Origin: Deltaproteobacteria bacterium
GTDB lineage: Bacteria > Myxococcota_A > Polyangia > Polyangiales > Ga0077539
Direction of reading: 5' to 3'
DNA: 64,000 bases
Assembly (NCBI GenBank): GCA_016704445.1
Contig: JADJAE010000150.1
Span: forward strand, 1 to 64,000
Under the pieces are notes generated by a model. It searched no databases, had not been told where the DNA came from, and worked only from the letters and a program-made list of their open reading frames with translations. A program made the position numbers and the translations under genes. The first letter of the stretch is position 1, and every line of letters starts with the position of its first letter. Below are positions 1 to 8,398 of this stretch, in pieces.

Positions 1-2
1 AG

Positions 3-1780
3 TACGCCGCGATCGACCACCAGATGGAGCTCGATCGCCTCGTCGAGCGCAGCGTCTTCGACTGGCCCGAGCTCGCCGTGGGCCCTCCTGCGCCTACGCT
101 CGAGCACCGCCGCGCCGCAGAGGAGGTCCCAGCGCCCGCCCAGGGCCCGGGAGAGAGAAGGCTCGAAGGAGGCTCCGCCGGAGTCCGAGCGAGCGGGGAC
201 GGGCAGCGAGGCGGCGCTGGCCTACGCTGCGAGGCCATGTGAGGGGCTGGGGACCCGCCTCGCGGAGAAGGCGCTGCAGGGACCCGGAGCCGTGGCTGGA
301 GCTCGCCGCGCTGAAGCCGCGGGCGGGCGACGACGACTGACGCCTGCGCGCCTGCCTGGAGGCCACGCTCTTCTACGAAGCCGGAGCGCCGAGCCTCGCG
401 TCGAGGAATCTCGTCGCTGCGCGCCCGGACTTTTGGCCGCGACGGGTCCGTCCGGAGAGCTGCGCTCCACCTGGCGACCGCCAGGCGGCTCTCCCCGGCG
501 AGACGTCGTACCTCGGGGCCAGGTGCTGGAGCACGTCGCGCGGCGACGCGCTGGAGCGCGGCTCACGCAGAGGCTTCTTCCAGGAGGTGGCGCGGTGCCG
601 CGCCTCGCCCGGGAACGCCGGTGTCGCGGCGGCTGGCAGTGGTCGTTGCTCCGCGCGGTGCACGGCGCCCGCGCCGCGCTGGAGCTCGCGCCGGGCCCGG
701 CTGCTGGGGGCATCAACGACCGGGGGGCTTTCGAAGACCATCTGACCTGCCGCGCTTCGTGCGCTTCGCGCTGCTGCGCACGGAGGAGGGAGCGGAGGAG
801 ATGGCGCGCCGCTCCGGGCCGAGGAGCAATAGATGGAGGACCTCTGGCGCGAGGCCTCGGCGGTGATCCTCCGGGAGCTCGACGCACGCAGCGCCTACGT
901 TGGCGGATGGCCTTCGGGGTGGGCTTCACCGCATCAGGTCGCCGTCGATGGCGGGGACATCGTCGCGCCGGTAGAGAGGCGGAGCTGTCGGTGCACGGGG
1001 CCCCAACCGGGTGCGCTTCTGGCTCTCCCTCGCGAGGATGGCGCACGAGGCGACCTTTGCGGAGACCCGGAGGCGTGGCAGCGCGAGGTCGGACCGCGCT
1101 CGCGTCGATCAAGGACACCACCGTCAGGAGTACCGCGTGGAGCACCTGCCTCGGCGCAGCGAGTGGCTCCGGCACGGCGACGCCCTCGAGCGCGTCGGCG
1201 TCGCGCAGTGCCGGACTGCTTCGAGCAGGGGTGGCGGAGGCCGAGGCTTCGGAAGCTGCAGGGCGCTCATCGCCAGGCGCATGGAGGAGCTGCTCAACCC
1301 ACCGCATCGACCGGCGCAAACTCTTCGACTTCGGATCCCGCAGCTGAATCGAGCGCCTTCCTGCGGGCGCTGCGCGAGGACAGGGCATCGCGCAGGTGCT
1401 GGCGGCGGCGGTGCCCGGTGGCCAACCGGGTGCGCTCGGCGGGGCGGCGCGTGGCGGCGACCAAAGAGTGCATCAAGGTCGCGGCGGCGTTGGGCGACCT
1501 GGGCGCCACGAGGCGGGGACGGCCGTGCTCTCCGCGCTGCGCCACTGGCCCACGGGGGGGAGGGCGCCGCGGTGCCGGCGGGTGTTCGAGGCGCTGCCGC
1601 GCTTCACGGACTCGTTCACGGCGAGCACGCAGCGGGTGTACGAGACGCACAAGATCCTGATCGCCGAGCGGGTGGTCGACGCCCTCGCCGACGAGGTGAC
1701 GGTGGCCGAGGCGACCAGGCGCGCCTGGCTACCCGACGAGCGGCGAGCAACCCGCAGAAGGCATCCTCGCGGACTGGAGG
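3..1780 (+). pseudogene. Frame-scrambled coding remnant upstream of the MoxR ATPase gene
   Basis: No intact reading frame covers this stretch, but protein-like segments occur one after another on the plus strand in different frames: AIDHQMELDRLVERSVFDW near 15-75, LPRFVRFALLRTEEGAEEM near 745-805, LWREASAVILRELDARSAY near 840-895, RFWLSLARMAHEATFAE near 1015-1060, EYRVEHLPRRSEWLRHGDAL near 1120-1190, and FEALPRFTDSFTASTQRVYE near 1585-1645. At least five frame changes are needed to join them. I do not recognise the family; the mainly helical, charged segments suggest a cytoplasmic protein acting with the MoxR ATPase that follows directly. The clean switch to an intact gene at 1787 favours low-quality sequence over slow natural decay, but a true pseudogene is possible. 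Confidence 0.55.
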
Positions 1781-1786
1781 GGACGT

Positions 1787-2839
1787 ATGTGGACGCTGAA
1801 GGAGCTGGAGCGGGAGATCGACGACATCCGCGGGCGGATCAACCAGCACCGCCGCGAGCTGAAGGAGTACTTCGTCCAGCGCTCGGAGGAGGTCGACCTC
1901 GCGACGGTGTGCGCCTGCGCGCAGGAGCCGCTGCTCCTGGTGGGCCCGCCGGGGACGGCGAAGAGTGACCTGGTGGTGAAGTTCGTCGAGTCCCTGGGGC
2001 TGGGTGAGGGCGACTACTTCGAGTACATGCTGACGAAGTTCACGGAGCCGAGCGAGATCCTCGGGCCGATCGACATCGACCAGCTCAAGCAGGGGCGCTT
2101 CATCCGCCGGACGAAGGCCAAGCTCCCGGAGGCGCGCGTCGCCTTCCTCGACGAGATCTTCAAGTCGAACAGCGCCATCCTGAACACGCTCCTCACCATC
2201 GTGAACGAGCGGAAGTTCTATCAGGACGGCGCGCCGGTCCCGGTGGCGCTGCGGATGCTCTTCGCGGCGACCAACGACATCCCCGAGCAGTCCGAGCTCG
2301 ACGCGCTCGCCGACCGCTTCGTGCTCAAGGTGGAGACCCGGCCCGTGAAGGACACGCACTTCACCGAGCTCATCGACGCCGGCATCATGAACGAGGTGTA
2401 CCGCGCCACCGAGCAGCGCCCGTGGGCCCGCGGCACCGCGAGCTTCGACGACTTCCTCAAGATGAAGCGCTTCATGGACCTCACCTTCGGCGCGGGTGGC
2501 CACGGGAGCGCCGACCGGGAGCAGTGGTTCCCGACGCCGGTGTTCGCGGAGTTTCGGCGCATCGTGCGGACGCTGGAGACCGAGGACAAGGTCTTCATCA
2601 GCGATCGCAAGCTGGTGAAGCTGTACAAGGTGATCCGCACGAGGGCCTTCCTCTTCCACGGCGGCGCGGTGCGCTCGGACGACCTCTCGCTGCTGGGCTA
2701 CTCGGGCAACCGACGGCAGGAGCTGGGCGTGGTGCAGGACAAGGCCAGGGCGCTGCTGGGGCTGGATGGCCAGCCAGCCCTTTCCGGTGCCATGCCCCGT
2801 CGCCGCGCCCTGAAGGACGCGGCAACGCCTCAGCAGTGA
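1787..2839 (+). CDS. MoxR/RavA-type AAA+ ATPase
   Basis: This 350-residue protein is a cytoplasmic AAA+ ATPase of the MoxR/RavA group, which usually acts as a chaperone that remodels or inserts metals into partner complexes. Walker A is GPPGTAKSD (about residues 53-61), Walker B is VAFLDEIFK (about 122-130), and sensor-1 is FAATNDIPEQSELDALADRF (about 160-180). The start has a good Shine-Dalgarno sequence (GGAGGGGACGT then ATG). MoxR genes are usually followed by a von Willebrand factor A partner; none follows here, and the partner may be the scrambled gene upstream. The last 22 or so residues (SGAMPRRRALKDAATPQQ) are encoded by the left arm of a long inverted repeat, so the native C-terminus was probably replaced or extended by that repeat. 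Confidence 0.9.
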   Translation: MWTLKELEREIDDIRGRINQHRRELKEYFVQRSEEVDLATVCACAQEPLLLVGPPGTAKSDLVVKFVESLGLGEGDYFEYMLTKFTEPSEILGPIDIDQLKQGRFIRRTKAKLPEARVAFLDEIFKSNSAILNTLLTIVNERKFYQDGAPVPVALRMLFAATNDIPEQSELDALADRFVLKVETRPVKDTHFTELIDAGIMNEVYRATEQRPWARGTASFDDFLKMKRFMDLTFGAGGHGSADREQWFPTPVFAEFRRIVRTLETEDKVFISDRKLVKLYKVIRTRAFLFHGGAVRSDDLSLLGYSGNRRQELGVVQDKARALLGLDGQPALSGAMPRRRALKDAATPQQ

Positions 2840-2964
2840 AGCCCGCACGCGGGCTGGTCGCGGTCCATGGACATCGTACAGGCCGTTGCGGCCTTCATCG
2901 CTGCAGGCGTTGCCGCGTCCTTCAGGGCGCGGCGACGGGCGCATCGGCACCTTGAAAGGGCTGG
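2774..2964. repeat. Long inverted repeat (about 67-bp arms, 53-bp loop)
   Basis: The left arm at 2774-2840 and the right arm at 2894-2964 are near-perfect reverse complements over about 67 bases, including the core CGCCGCGCCCTGAAGGACGC. The loop contains a small second hairpin, GCCCGC-AC-GCGGGC. The left arm supplies the end of the MoxR coding sequence and its stop codon; the right arm ends a few bases before the start of the next lipoprotein gene. The size and symmetry fit a MITE-like or REP-like non-autonomous element; it could also act as a bidirectional transcription terminator. No transposase is present. Confidence 0.8.
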
Positions 2965-2968
2965 GGTC

Positions 2969-3457
2969 ATGAGCCGACGCGCGGCCCGGAGCGCCGGGTG
3001 GATGGCGGCGCTGCTGCTCGTCTCGAGCGCGGGCTGCGCGACCTTCATCCGAGGCAACACCACGACGGTGACGGTGCGCTCCGACGCGCCTGGCGCGGAG
3101 GTGGTGGTGGACGGCGAGCCCCGCGGCGTCACGCCCTTCGCGATGGCCCTGGACCACACCGTCGACCACGACGTGGTGGTGCGCCTCGGCGCGGCCGAGC
3201 GGGCCTTCCACCTGGTGAGCAGCGTCGAGGCCGGCTGGGTGGTGCTCGACTTCTTCGCCACCGGGATCATCGGCATCGCGGTCGACGCGGTCACCGGCGC
3301 GTGGCGGGCTCTCTCCCAGGAGAGCATCTACGCGGCCTTCGGCGCGGCCTCGCTGCTGGCTCCGGACTTCATCGCTCCGAGCTTCAATCCGCCGACCCAT
3401 GGCGCTCCCGCCGCCTCGACGCCCGTCCCCGTCGCCCCGTGGACCGAGCCCCGGTGA
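2969..3457 (+). CDS. Lipoprotein with PEGA-like domain
   Basis: This is a small (162-residue) predicted lipoprotein. It begins MSRRAARSAGWMAALLLVS and has the lipobox SSAGC, so it should be acylated and membrane-anchored. Residues about 30-70 (VTVRSDAPGAEVVVDGEPRG followed by VTPF) match the PEGA surface-domain pattern of a beta-strand, a short Gly turn and a second strand. A hydrophobic glycine-rich stretch (FFATGIIGIAVDAVTGAW) follows. An upstream in-frame ATG at 2867 would place the signal peptide internally and lies inside the inverted repeat, so the start at 2969 was chosen. The function is unknown. The 3' end overlaps a convergent gene. Confidence 0.75.
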   Translation: MSRRAARSAGWMAALLLVSSAGCATFIRGNTTTVTVRSDAPGAEVVVDGEPRGVTPFAMALDHTVDHDVVVRLGAAERAFHLVSSVEAGWVVLDFFATGIIGIAVDAVTGAWRALSQESIYAAFGAASLLAPDFIAPSFNPPTHGAPAASTPVPVAPWTEPR

Positions 3458-4066
3458 CCGCGCCCCCCTCGACCTCCACGCGCCACACCGGGTGCAGCTC
3501 CCAGAGGGAGGCCACCACGTCCGCCCGGCGGTCGCACCCGCGGCCAGGGTTCTCCGCGCACCACGGGCGCCGTCCCAGAAGAGGTAGCCCGTCAGCCGCA
3601 CGTGCACCGGCTCCCGCAGCTCGACGCGCCTCGACCGCCGCCCCGCCCTCATCCCCACCGCCGCCTCGATGGCCGAGCGCGCCTCCTCGTAGCCTGGCGC
3701 CGCGGGGATCACCGCGATCACGTGCGGCGAGTCGCGCCCCGCCCTCGTGGCAGACAGCTCCAGCAGCAGCTCGCAGCCGTCGCTCCCGCGCTTCACCCTC
3801 CAGAGGTCGCCCTCCAGCGTGGCGGCCCTCGCCTCGCGCGGATCGATGGGACCGTCGCGCCCTCGCACCCGGTCGTCCTCCACCCCGTCGGGGGGCGACC
3901 ACGCCTGGAAGGTCGCCACGGAGATGCCCGCCGCGCTCGAAGGACCAGGGCCCCGACGGGTCATCGCAGGTCGGTAGGCCCCCTCGCTGGACGCGGACGG
4001 GGGACAGTCCTGGGCCCCCGCGGGGAGGGCGGCCAGGGCCAGGGCGAGGGCGGCGGTCGGACGCAT
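3384..4066 (-). CDS. Secreted hypothetical protein (frameshifted near the 3' end)
   Basis: The protein begins MRPTAALALALAALPAGAQD, a clear Sec signal peptide ending at an AxA-like site, and then has a soluble domain of about 190 residues. I do not recognise the family. The initial frame runs from 4066 to near 3565 (..VRLTGYLFWDGA) and then stays open far past the neighbouring genes, while another frame continues with plausible sequence (VVASLWELHPVWRVEVEG) to a stop at 3384. The W-E-L-H-P-V segment is a common ending of small bacterial secreted domains, which supports a one-base error around 3555-3575. The reconstructed gene overlaps the end of the convergent lipoprotein gene by about 70 bases. 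Confidence 0.55.
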
Positions 4067-4126
4067 CGCGCGCCACCGTACCGCATCACGCTCGCGTTCC
4101 ATCCCTGTTAGAAAACCCCAATCACC

Positions 4127-4828
4127 GTGAACACCATGAAGCGATCGCTCCTCTCCGTCTGCGTGCTGGCCGCCGCGTGCAGCAGCGAGCCCGCCTCCTT
4201 CGACGCGTCGGTCCCCGACCGGCCCCTGGGCTTCGATGTCCCCACCCGGGACATCCCCCAGGTCGACCGGGGCCCGACCCCCGAGGTGGTCGACCTCACG
4301 GATGTTCCTCCGCTCACCGACGGCGGCATGCGCGACGGACCCTGCGCCGAGACCCTCCCCGGGAGCCTGCGCTTCGGCGCCGAAGGCGGCCGCGTCCCTT
4401 ACCGCACCACGTATACCCTGAGCTCCCCGCGGCGCTTCCTGCTGGAGCGCACCTTCTCCGACGCGACGCCCGCGCGCTGCGAGACGACCATCCCGGCCTG
4501 CGGCGCCACCGACGACGTGACCGTCGACACCCTGGTCGCCGCCCTGGGCCACCCGGACGTCGGGGCGGCCTTCCAGGGCGCGGCGGCCGGCGACTCGGGG
4601 ACGGTGCTCTACGGGGTCGACGCCCGCCCGGTCGACGGGGCCCTCTTCTTCATCGAGCGCGACGGGCGCTTCGTCTACGTGGGCGCCCCCTGCCGCACCG
4701 GCTCCGGGGGCGAGTGCGTCAACGCCCCGGTCGGGGTGCAGCGCCTGGTCGACGTGCTCAACGCCCTGCAGGAGCAGGAGTCCCGGCGGCCGGTGTGCGC
4801 CGCGGCCCTGGGCGACGCGGGCGCGTAA
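4127..4828 (+). CDS. Hypothetical lipoprotein
   Basis: The 233-residue product starts MNTMKRSLLSVCVLAAACSS, with the lipobox LAAAC. A Pro/Asp-rich linker (about residues 25-68) follows, of the kind seen on surface lipoproteins of this lineage. The C-terminal region of about 160 residues contains six or more cysteines and repeated beta-type segments such as GSLRFGAEGGRVPYRTTYTL, and probably forms a disulfide-bonded domain. The start is GTG at 4127 or ATG at 4136. I know no family or function for it. It precedes the methyltransferase gene with 49 bases between, in which a separate promoter is visible. Confidence 0.7.
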   Translation: MNTMKRSLLSVCVLAAACSSEPASFDASVPDRPLGFDVPTRDIPQVDRGPTPEVVDLTDVPPLTDGGMRDGPCAETLPGSLRFGAEGGRVPYRTTYTLSSPRRFLLERTFSDATPARCETTIPACGATDDVTVDTLVAALGHPDVGAAFQGAAAGDSGTVLYGVDARPVDGALFFIERDGRFVYVGAPCRTGSGGECVNAPVGVQRLVDVLNALQEQESRRPVCAAALGDAGA

Positions 4829-4839
4829 CGGGGGTGGCG

Positions 4840-4869
4840 TTGACGGGTTTCGGGGGAGCGGAGTATCCG
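4840..4869 (+). promoter_or_regulatory. Sigma-70-like promoter placed for a leaderless mRNA
   Basis: TTGACG at 4840-4845 and TATCCG at 4864-4869 are separated by 18 bases. The start codon of the methyltransferase lies only 8 bases past the -10 element and no Shine-Dalgarno sequence is present, so transcription would begin at or next to the ATG. Confidence 0.5.
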
Positions 4870-4877
4870 TCCGCGCC

Positions 4878-5735
4878 ATGACGAGCACGAAGCACGAGGT
4901 CGAGGTCAGCTACGACGTCTCCAACGAGTTCTTCCGGCTCTGGCTCGACGAGCGGATGCACTACACCTGCGCGGTCTACGAGCACGAGCACGAGACCCTG
5001 GAGCAGGCCCAGGTCAACAAGTCCCGGGTGCTCTACGAGTACGCCGAGATGAACCCCGAGAAGCTCGTGCTCGACATCGGCTGCGGCTGGGGCGCCAACC
5101 TGGAGTACCTGAGCGTCGCCCGCGACACGAAGCGCGCGCACGGCATCACCCTCTCGTCGGCGCAGTTCGAAGAGCTCAACGCCCGCAAGCTCCCCGGGGT
5201 CGAGGTCTTCCTCACGGACTACCGGGACTACGCGCCGAAGGAGAAGTACGACGCCCTCGTCTCCATCGAGATGATCGACCACCTCTGCTCCCCGGCGCAG
5301 GCCAACCAGGGCATGGCCGTGGAGATCTACCGCGAGTACTTCAAGAAGTGCGCGTCGTGGGTGAAGCCCGGCAGCTACTTCGGCTTCCAGGCCATCCTGC
5401 GCAACCGCGTGCCGCGCGTGCGGCAAGACATCGCCGACCTGAAGTTCACCGCCGACGTGATCTTCCCCGGCGGGCTCAACCCCCGGCTCGAGGAGCTCAT
5501 CCAGGCGGTCAACCCCTACTGGGAGGTCGTCGAGCTCAAGACCCGCCGCACGGACTACGGCAAGACCACCGCCGAGTGGCTGCGCCGCATGCGCCTCCAG
5601 GAGAAGACCATCCGCGCGAAGTGGGGCGACCAGGTCTTCGACGACTACGACCGCTACCTCTCCACCTGCGTGCGCGGCTTCGCCAACCACTGGTCGAGCG
5701 ACGTGCAGATGAAGCTCCGCCACATCGACGTCTGA
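4878..5735 (+). CDS. CFA-synthase-family SAM-dependent methyltransferase
   Basis: This 285-residue cytoplasmic enzyme belongs to the cyclopropane-fatty-acid synthase/mycolic acid methyltransferase family, which modifies lipid or small-molecule substrates using S-adenosylmethionine. Motif I is VLDIGCGWGANLEYL (about residues 55-70); the N-terminal SYDVSNEFFRLWLDERMHYT is typical of CFA synthases. The family segment usually reading SxGMxEH is altered to SIEMIDHLC here. At 285 residues it lacks the N-terminal domain of E. coli Cfa and is closer in size to mycobacterial CmaA/PcaA-type enzymes. The following glycosyltransferase gene starts 4 bases after the stop, so the two are probably cotranscribed. 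The substrate cannot be told from sequence. Confidence 0.8.
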   Translation: MTSTKHEVEVSYDVSNEFFRLWLDERMHYTCAVYEHEHETLEQAQVNKSRVLYEYAEMNPEKLVLDIGCGWGANLEYLSVARDTKRAHGITLSSAQFEELNARKLPGVEVFLTDYRDYAPKEKYDALVSIEMIDHLCSPAQANQGMAVEIYREYFKKCASWVKPGSYFGFQAILRNRVPRVRQDIADLKFTADVIFPGGLNPRLEELIQAVNPYWEVVELKTRRTDYGKTTAEWLRRMRLQEKTIRAKWGDQVFDDYDRYLSTCVRGFANHWSSDVQMKLRHIDV

Positions 5736-5739
5736 GCGT

Positions 5740-7285
5740 GTGACGCCCGCCGCCGCCGCCGACCGACCGCTACTCCGGCGGCTCCCGTGGCTGGCGGTGA
5801 TCGTCGCGACCCTCGTCGCCACCGTCCTCGGCGCGTGCGCCTGCCGACGCAGGACCCGCGCGTCGACGCCTTCGCCCACGCCCTCATCGCCCGCCGACTG
5901 CTGCTGGAGTGGCGAGACATCACCATCCACTGGGTGTGGCTCCCGCTCTGGCACCTCGTCGGCGCCGTCGGCGCGGCCACCGGCCACGACCTCTCGGTGC
6001 AGCGCGCGGTCTCGGTGCTCGCCTCGGGCGCCTCGCCGCTGGTGCTCACCGCGCTGCTCCAGGGGCGCGACCGGGAGAGCTACACGCCCTTCCTCGCGGG
6101 CGTGCTCTGCGCCCTCTGGCCGCTCAACGTGGTGATGGGCGGCACCGCCGAGCCCGAGGGGGTCTTCCAGCTCCTCACCCTCCTCACTGCCTTACCTGGG
6201 AGCGTAAACGCCCGGTCGCGACGGGGCTCCTCCTCGGGCTCGCGGCGCTGCTCCGCTACGAGGCCTGGGTGCTGCCCGGGGTCTTCGCCCTGCTCTGGTG
6301 GGCGCAGGGCAGGGAGCGGCGAGGGCTCTGGGCGTGGACGATCCCCGGCGCGGTGATCGTGGCCTGGGTGCTGCTGCACCGGGCGATGACGGGGGAGTGG
6401 TTCTGGTTCCTGAGGGAGAACCGGCTCTACATCGCGAGGGCCTGGCAGGAGCTGCGCATCCACGAGCGCCAGCCCCCCTCGCTGCGCCTCGCGCCGGTCT
6501 GGTACCTCGCCGCGATCCCGTGGCTCTCCATGGGCCCCGCGCTGCTCTTCGCCATACCGGGCGTACCCCCCGTGGTGCGCCGCGCGCCCCGCTCGCTCGC
6601 CCTGATGGGCCTGGTGCTGCTCGCCTTCGTCACCGCGGTCTGGGTCGCTCGCACCAACCTCGGCCTCATGCGCCACTTCGTCGCGCTGATCCCCTTCTAC
6701 GCGACCCTCGTCGCCTCGGGGATCACCGCCGTCGCCGCCCTCACCGCCCGCGCCCTGGGCCGCCCCTCGATGGCCCGCGCGCTGGCGCTGGGCCTCTGCC
6801 TCGCGGTGGTGCAGCACGTCGCCCGAGGCCCCCTGGAGAAGCAGGTGCGCTGGGCGACCCGCGACTCCCGCCGGCTCTATGTGCAGGAGCGCGCGGTGGC
6901 CTCGGTGCTGCGCGCCAACCTCGACGGGCGGGCGCGGGTGTTCTGCGACGTGCGCTCGCTGGAGACCTTCACGCAGCTCCCGCCCTGGCGCTTCATCCGC
7001 TGGCGGGTCTCGGACGTCAGCGACTTCACCCTGCTGGTGGAGGCCTCGCAGCGGGGGCGGGTGCTGGTGGTGACCGAGCCCTCCCGGGCCACGCAGCTCC
7101 GCGCCGGGGTGCGGGTGCTCTACCGCGACGCGACCCTGGTGGTGCTGCGCCGCGACGCGCCCGCCGTGCTCGACCCCAGGGGTGGTCTCGATGCCCGCCG
7201 CGGACTGACGCGCGGGGAGCCCCGCGCCGCGGTGATCGTGAGGCTCGTCGTGGGGGCCGTCGCCGCGGCCGCGGTCCTGAGCTAG
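5740..7285 (+). CDS. GT39/ArnT-like membrane glycosyltransferase (two frameshifts)
   Basis: This is a polytopic membrane protein of the GT-C mannosyltransferase type, which moves sugars from lipid-linked donors across the membrane. The frame beginning with GTG at 5740 gives a first TM segment (LPWLAVIVATLVATVLGA). A second frame carries the catalytic-loop region (DPRVDAFAHALIARRLLLEW, then ITIHWVWLPLWHLVGAV), and a third frame carries the remaining TM helices and a soluble C-terminal domain up to 7285. Frame changes are needed near 5830-5850 and near 6195. Apart from these the protein reads as a normal member of about 510 residues, which favours sequence errors. It directly follows the lipid methyltransferase, suggesting an envelope lipid or glycan pathway. 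Confidence 0.6.
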
Positions 7286-7302
7286 GCTGCGCGCTCGCTT
7301 CC

Positions 7303-8374
7303 ATGGTGACGGTGTTGCTCGACCTCCGACGCGCCCGACAACGACGCTGGGCCCTGGCGCTGCTCTCCGCGCTGGCCCTGGCTCTCCCGCTGCTCGCCCG
7401 CGCGGCGCCGCGCTGGGAGCCGTGGCTCGTGCCCCCGTCGGTGTTCTCCATCCTGCTCGCCGGGCTCTCGCTCGCCTTCGCGGCCTCCGCGTCGGTGTGG
7501 TCCGGCCGCTCGACCCGCTGGGCCCGCGCCGACACCCTGATGTGGACCATCGCCCTCGGCGCCCTCGGCACCCTCGGCGCCCTCGGCGCGGCGCCCGTCA
7601 CCGTGGGGATGTTCCTCCACGGCATCGCGCTGCTGCTGCTCGCGCTGCGGGTGCCGCCGGGCGCACATGATGTTCCTCGCGGGCGTCTCGGTGATGCTCG
7701 GCACGGTGGTGCGCGCGGCCACCGCCCACGACCCCTCCGCGGTGCTGTCCCACGCGCTGGTCTCCGTCCTGATGCTCGTCGCGCACATGGTCCTCGCCCA
7801 CGCGACGCACTCGCTGCTGTGGGTGCTCTCCGAGCGCGAGGCCCTCATCAACGACCGCCGGGAGCGCCCCGCCCGGCACCGCGAGCGCACCACCTCGGCC
7901 AGCGGCTCCGCCTCCGCGGGCGCCTCCCGCGCGCTGCGCAGCGCCGAGCCCAAGGACACCGAAGCCTCCGCCGACGACGCGGGCTGGGACGGCCTCGTCG
8001 ACCGGCTCCGCACCAGCATCACCTCGCTCTGCGAAGACGCGGGCGTGAGCTCCACGGTGAAGGCCGAGCTCAAGGGCCTCGCGCCGCCCAGCAGCAAGAT
8101 GCGCCAGGGCGTGATGAAGGTGACCCAGGAGGCCGCCAGCCACGCGCTTCGGGAGACCGAGGCGAGGCGCATCGTCGTCACCCTGCGGCGCGCCGACGGG
8201 GGCCTCGTGCTGGAGGTCGAGGACGACGGCACCAGCAGCGAGGGAGGCCGCTCCCGCAAGGCCCTGGCGGCGATTCGCGGGCGCGTCGCCTCGCTGGGCG
8301 GCAGCGCGGAGGTGAAGCGCGCCGACCTGGGCTGGGTCATGCGAGTGCGCCTTCCTTGCGAGCAGCTCAACTGA
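7303..8374 (+). CDS. Membrane-bound degenerate histidine-kinase-like protein (one frameshift)
   Basis: The N-terminal part (7303 to about 7655) has several TM helices (ALALLSALALALPLLARAAP, then SVFSILLAGLSLAFAASASV). The second part, in another frame, continues the TM region (MMFLAGVSVMLGTVVRA), then a Ser/Ala-rich linker and a C-terminal GHKL ATPase-like domain (about 100 residues). The domain resembles NarX/LuxR-linked kinases: VTQEAASHALRETEARRIVV sits where the N-box should be, and LEVEDDGTSSEGGRSRKALA where the G-box should be. The usual N-box Asn is His here, and I see no His-Asp phosphoacceptor motif. It may bind ATP without phosphorylating. The break near 7655 probably reflects a one-base error. 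A TAGGCT -10-like element lies at 7283-7288. Confidence 0.55.
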
Positions 8375-8382
8375 CTTCGGTA

Positions 8383-8388
8383 TAGCCT
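8383..8388 (+). promoter_or_regulatory. -10-like element next to the PHP lipoprotein start
   Basis: TATAGCCT at 8381-8388 ends 10 bases before the GTG start, with no Shine-Dalgarno sequence between. It is one of several such elements in this window that suggest leaderless transcripts. Confidence 0.4.
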
Positions 8389-8398
8389 CGCCGCCGCC

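Noticed and set aside
1616..4888. A 1090-codon open frame on the minus strand
   Set aside because: It is antisense to the MoxR gene and its composition is GC-driven; only its portion near 3565-4066 looks like a real protein.
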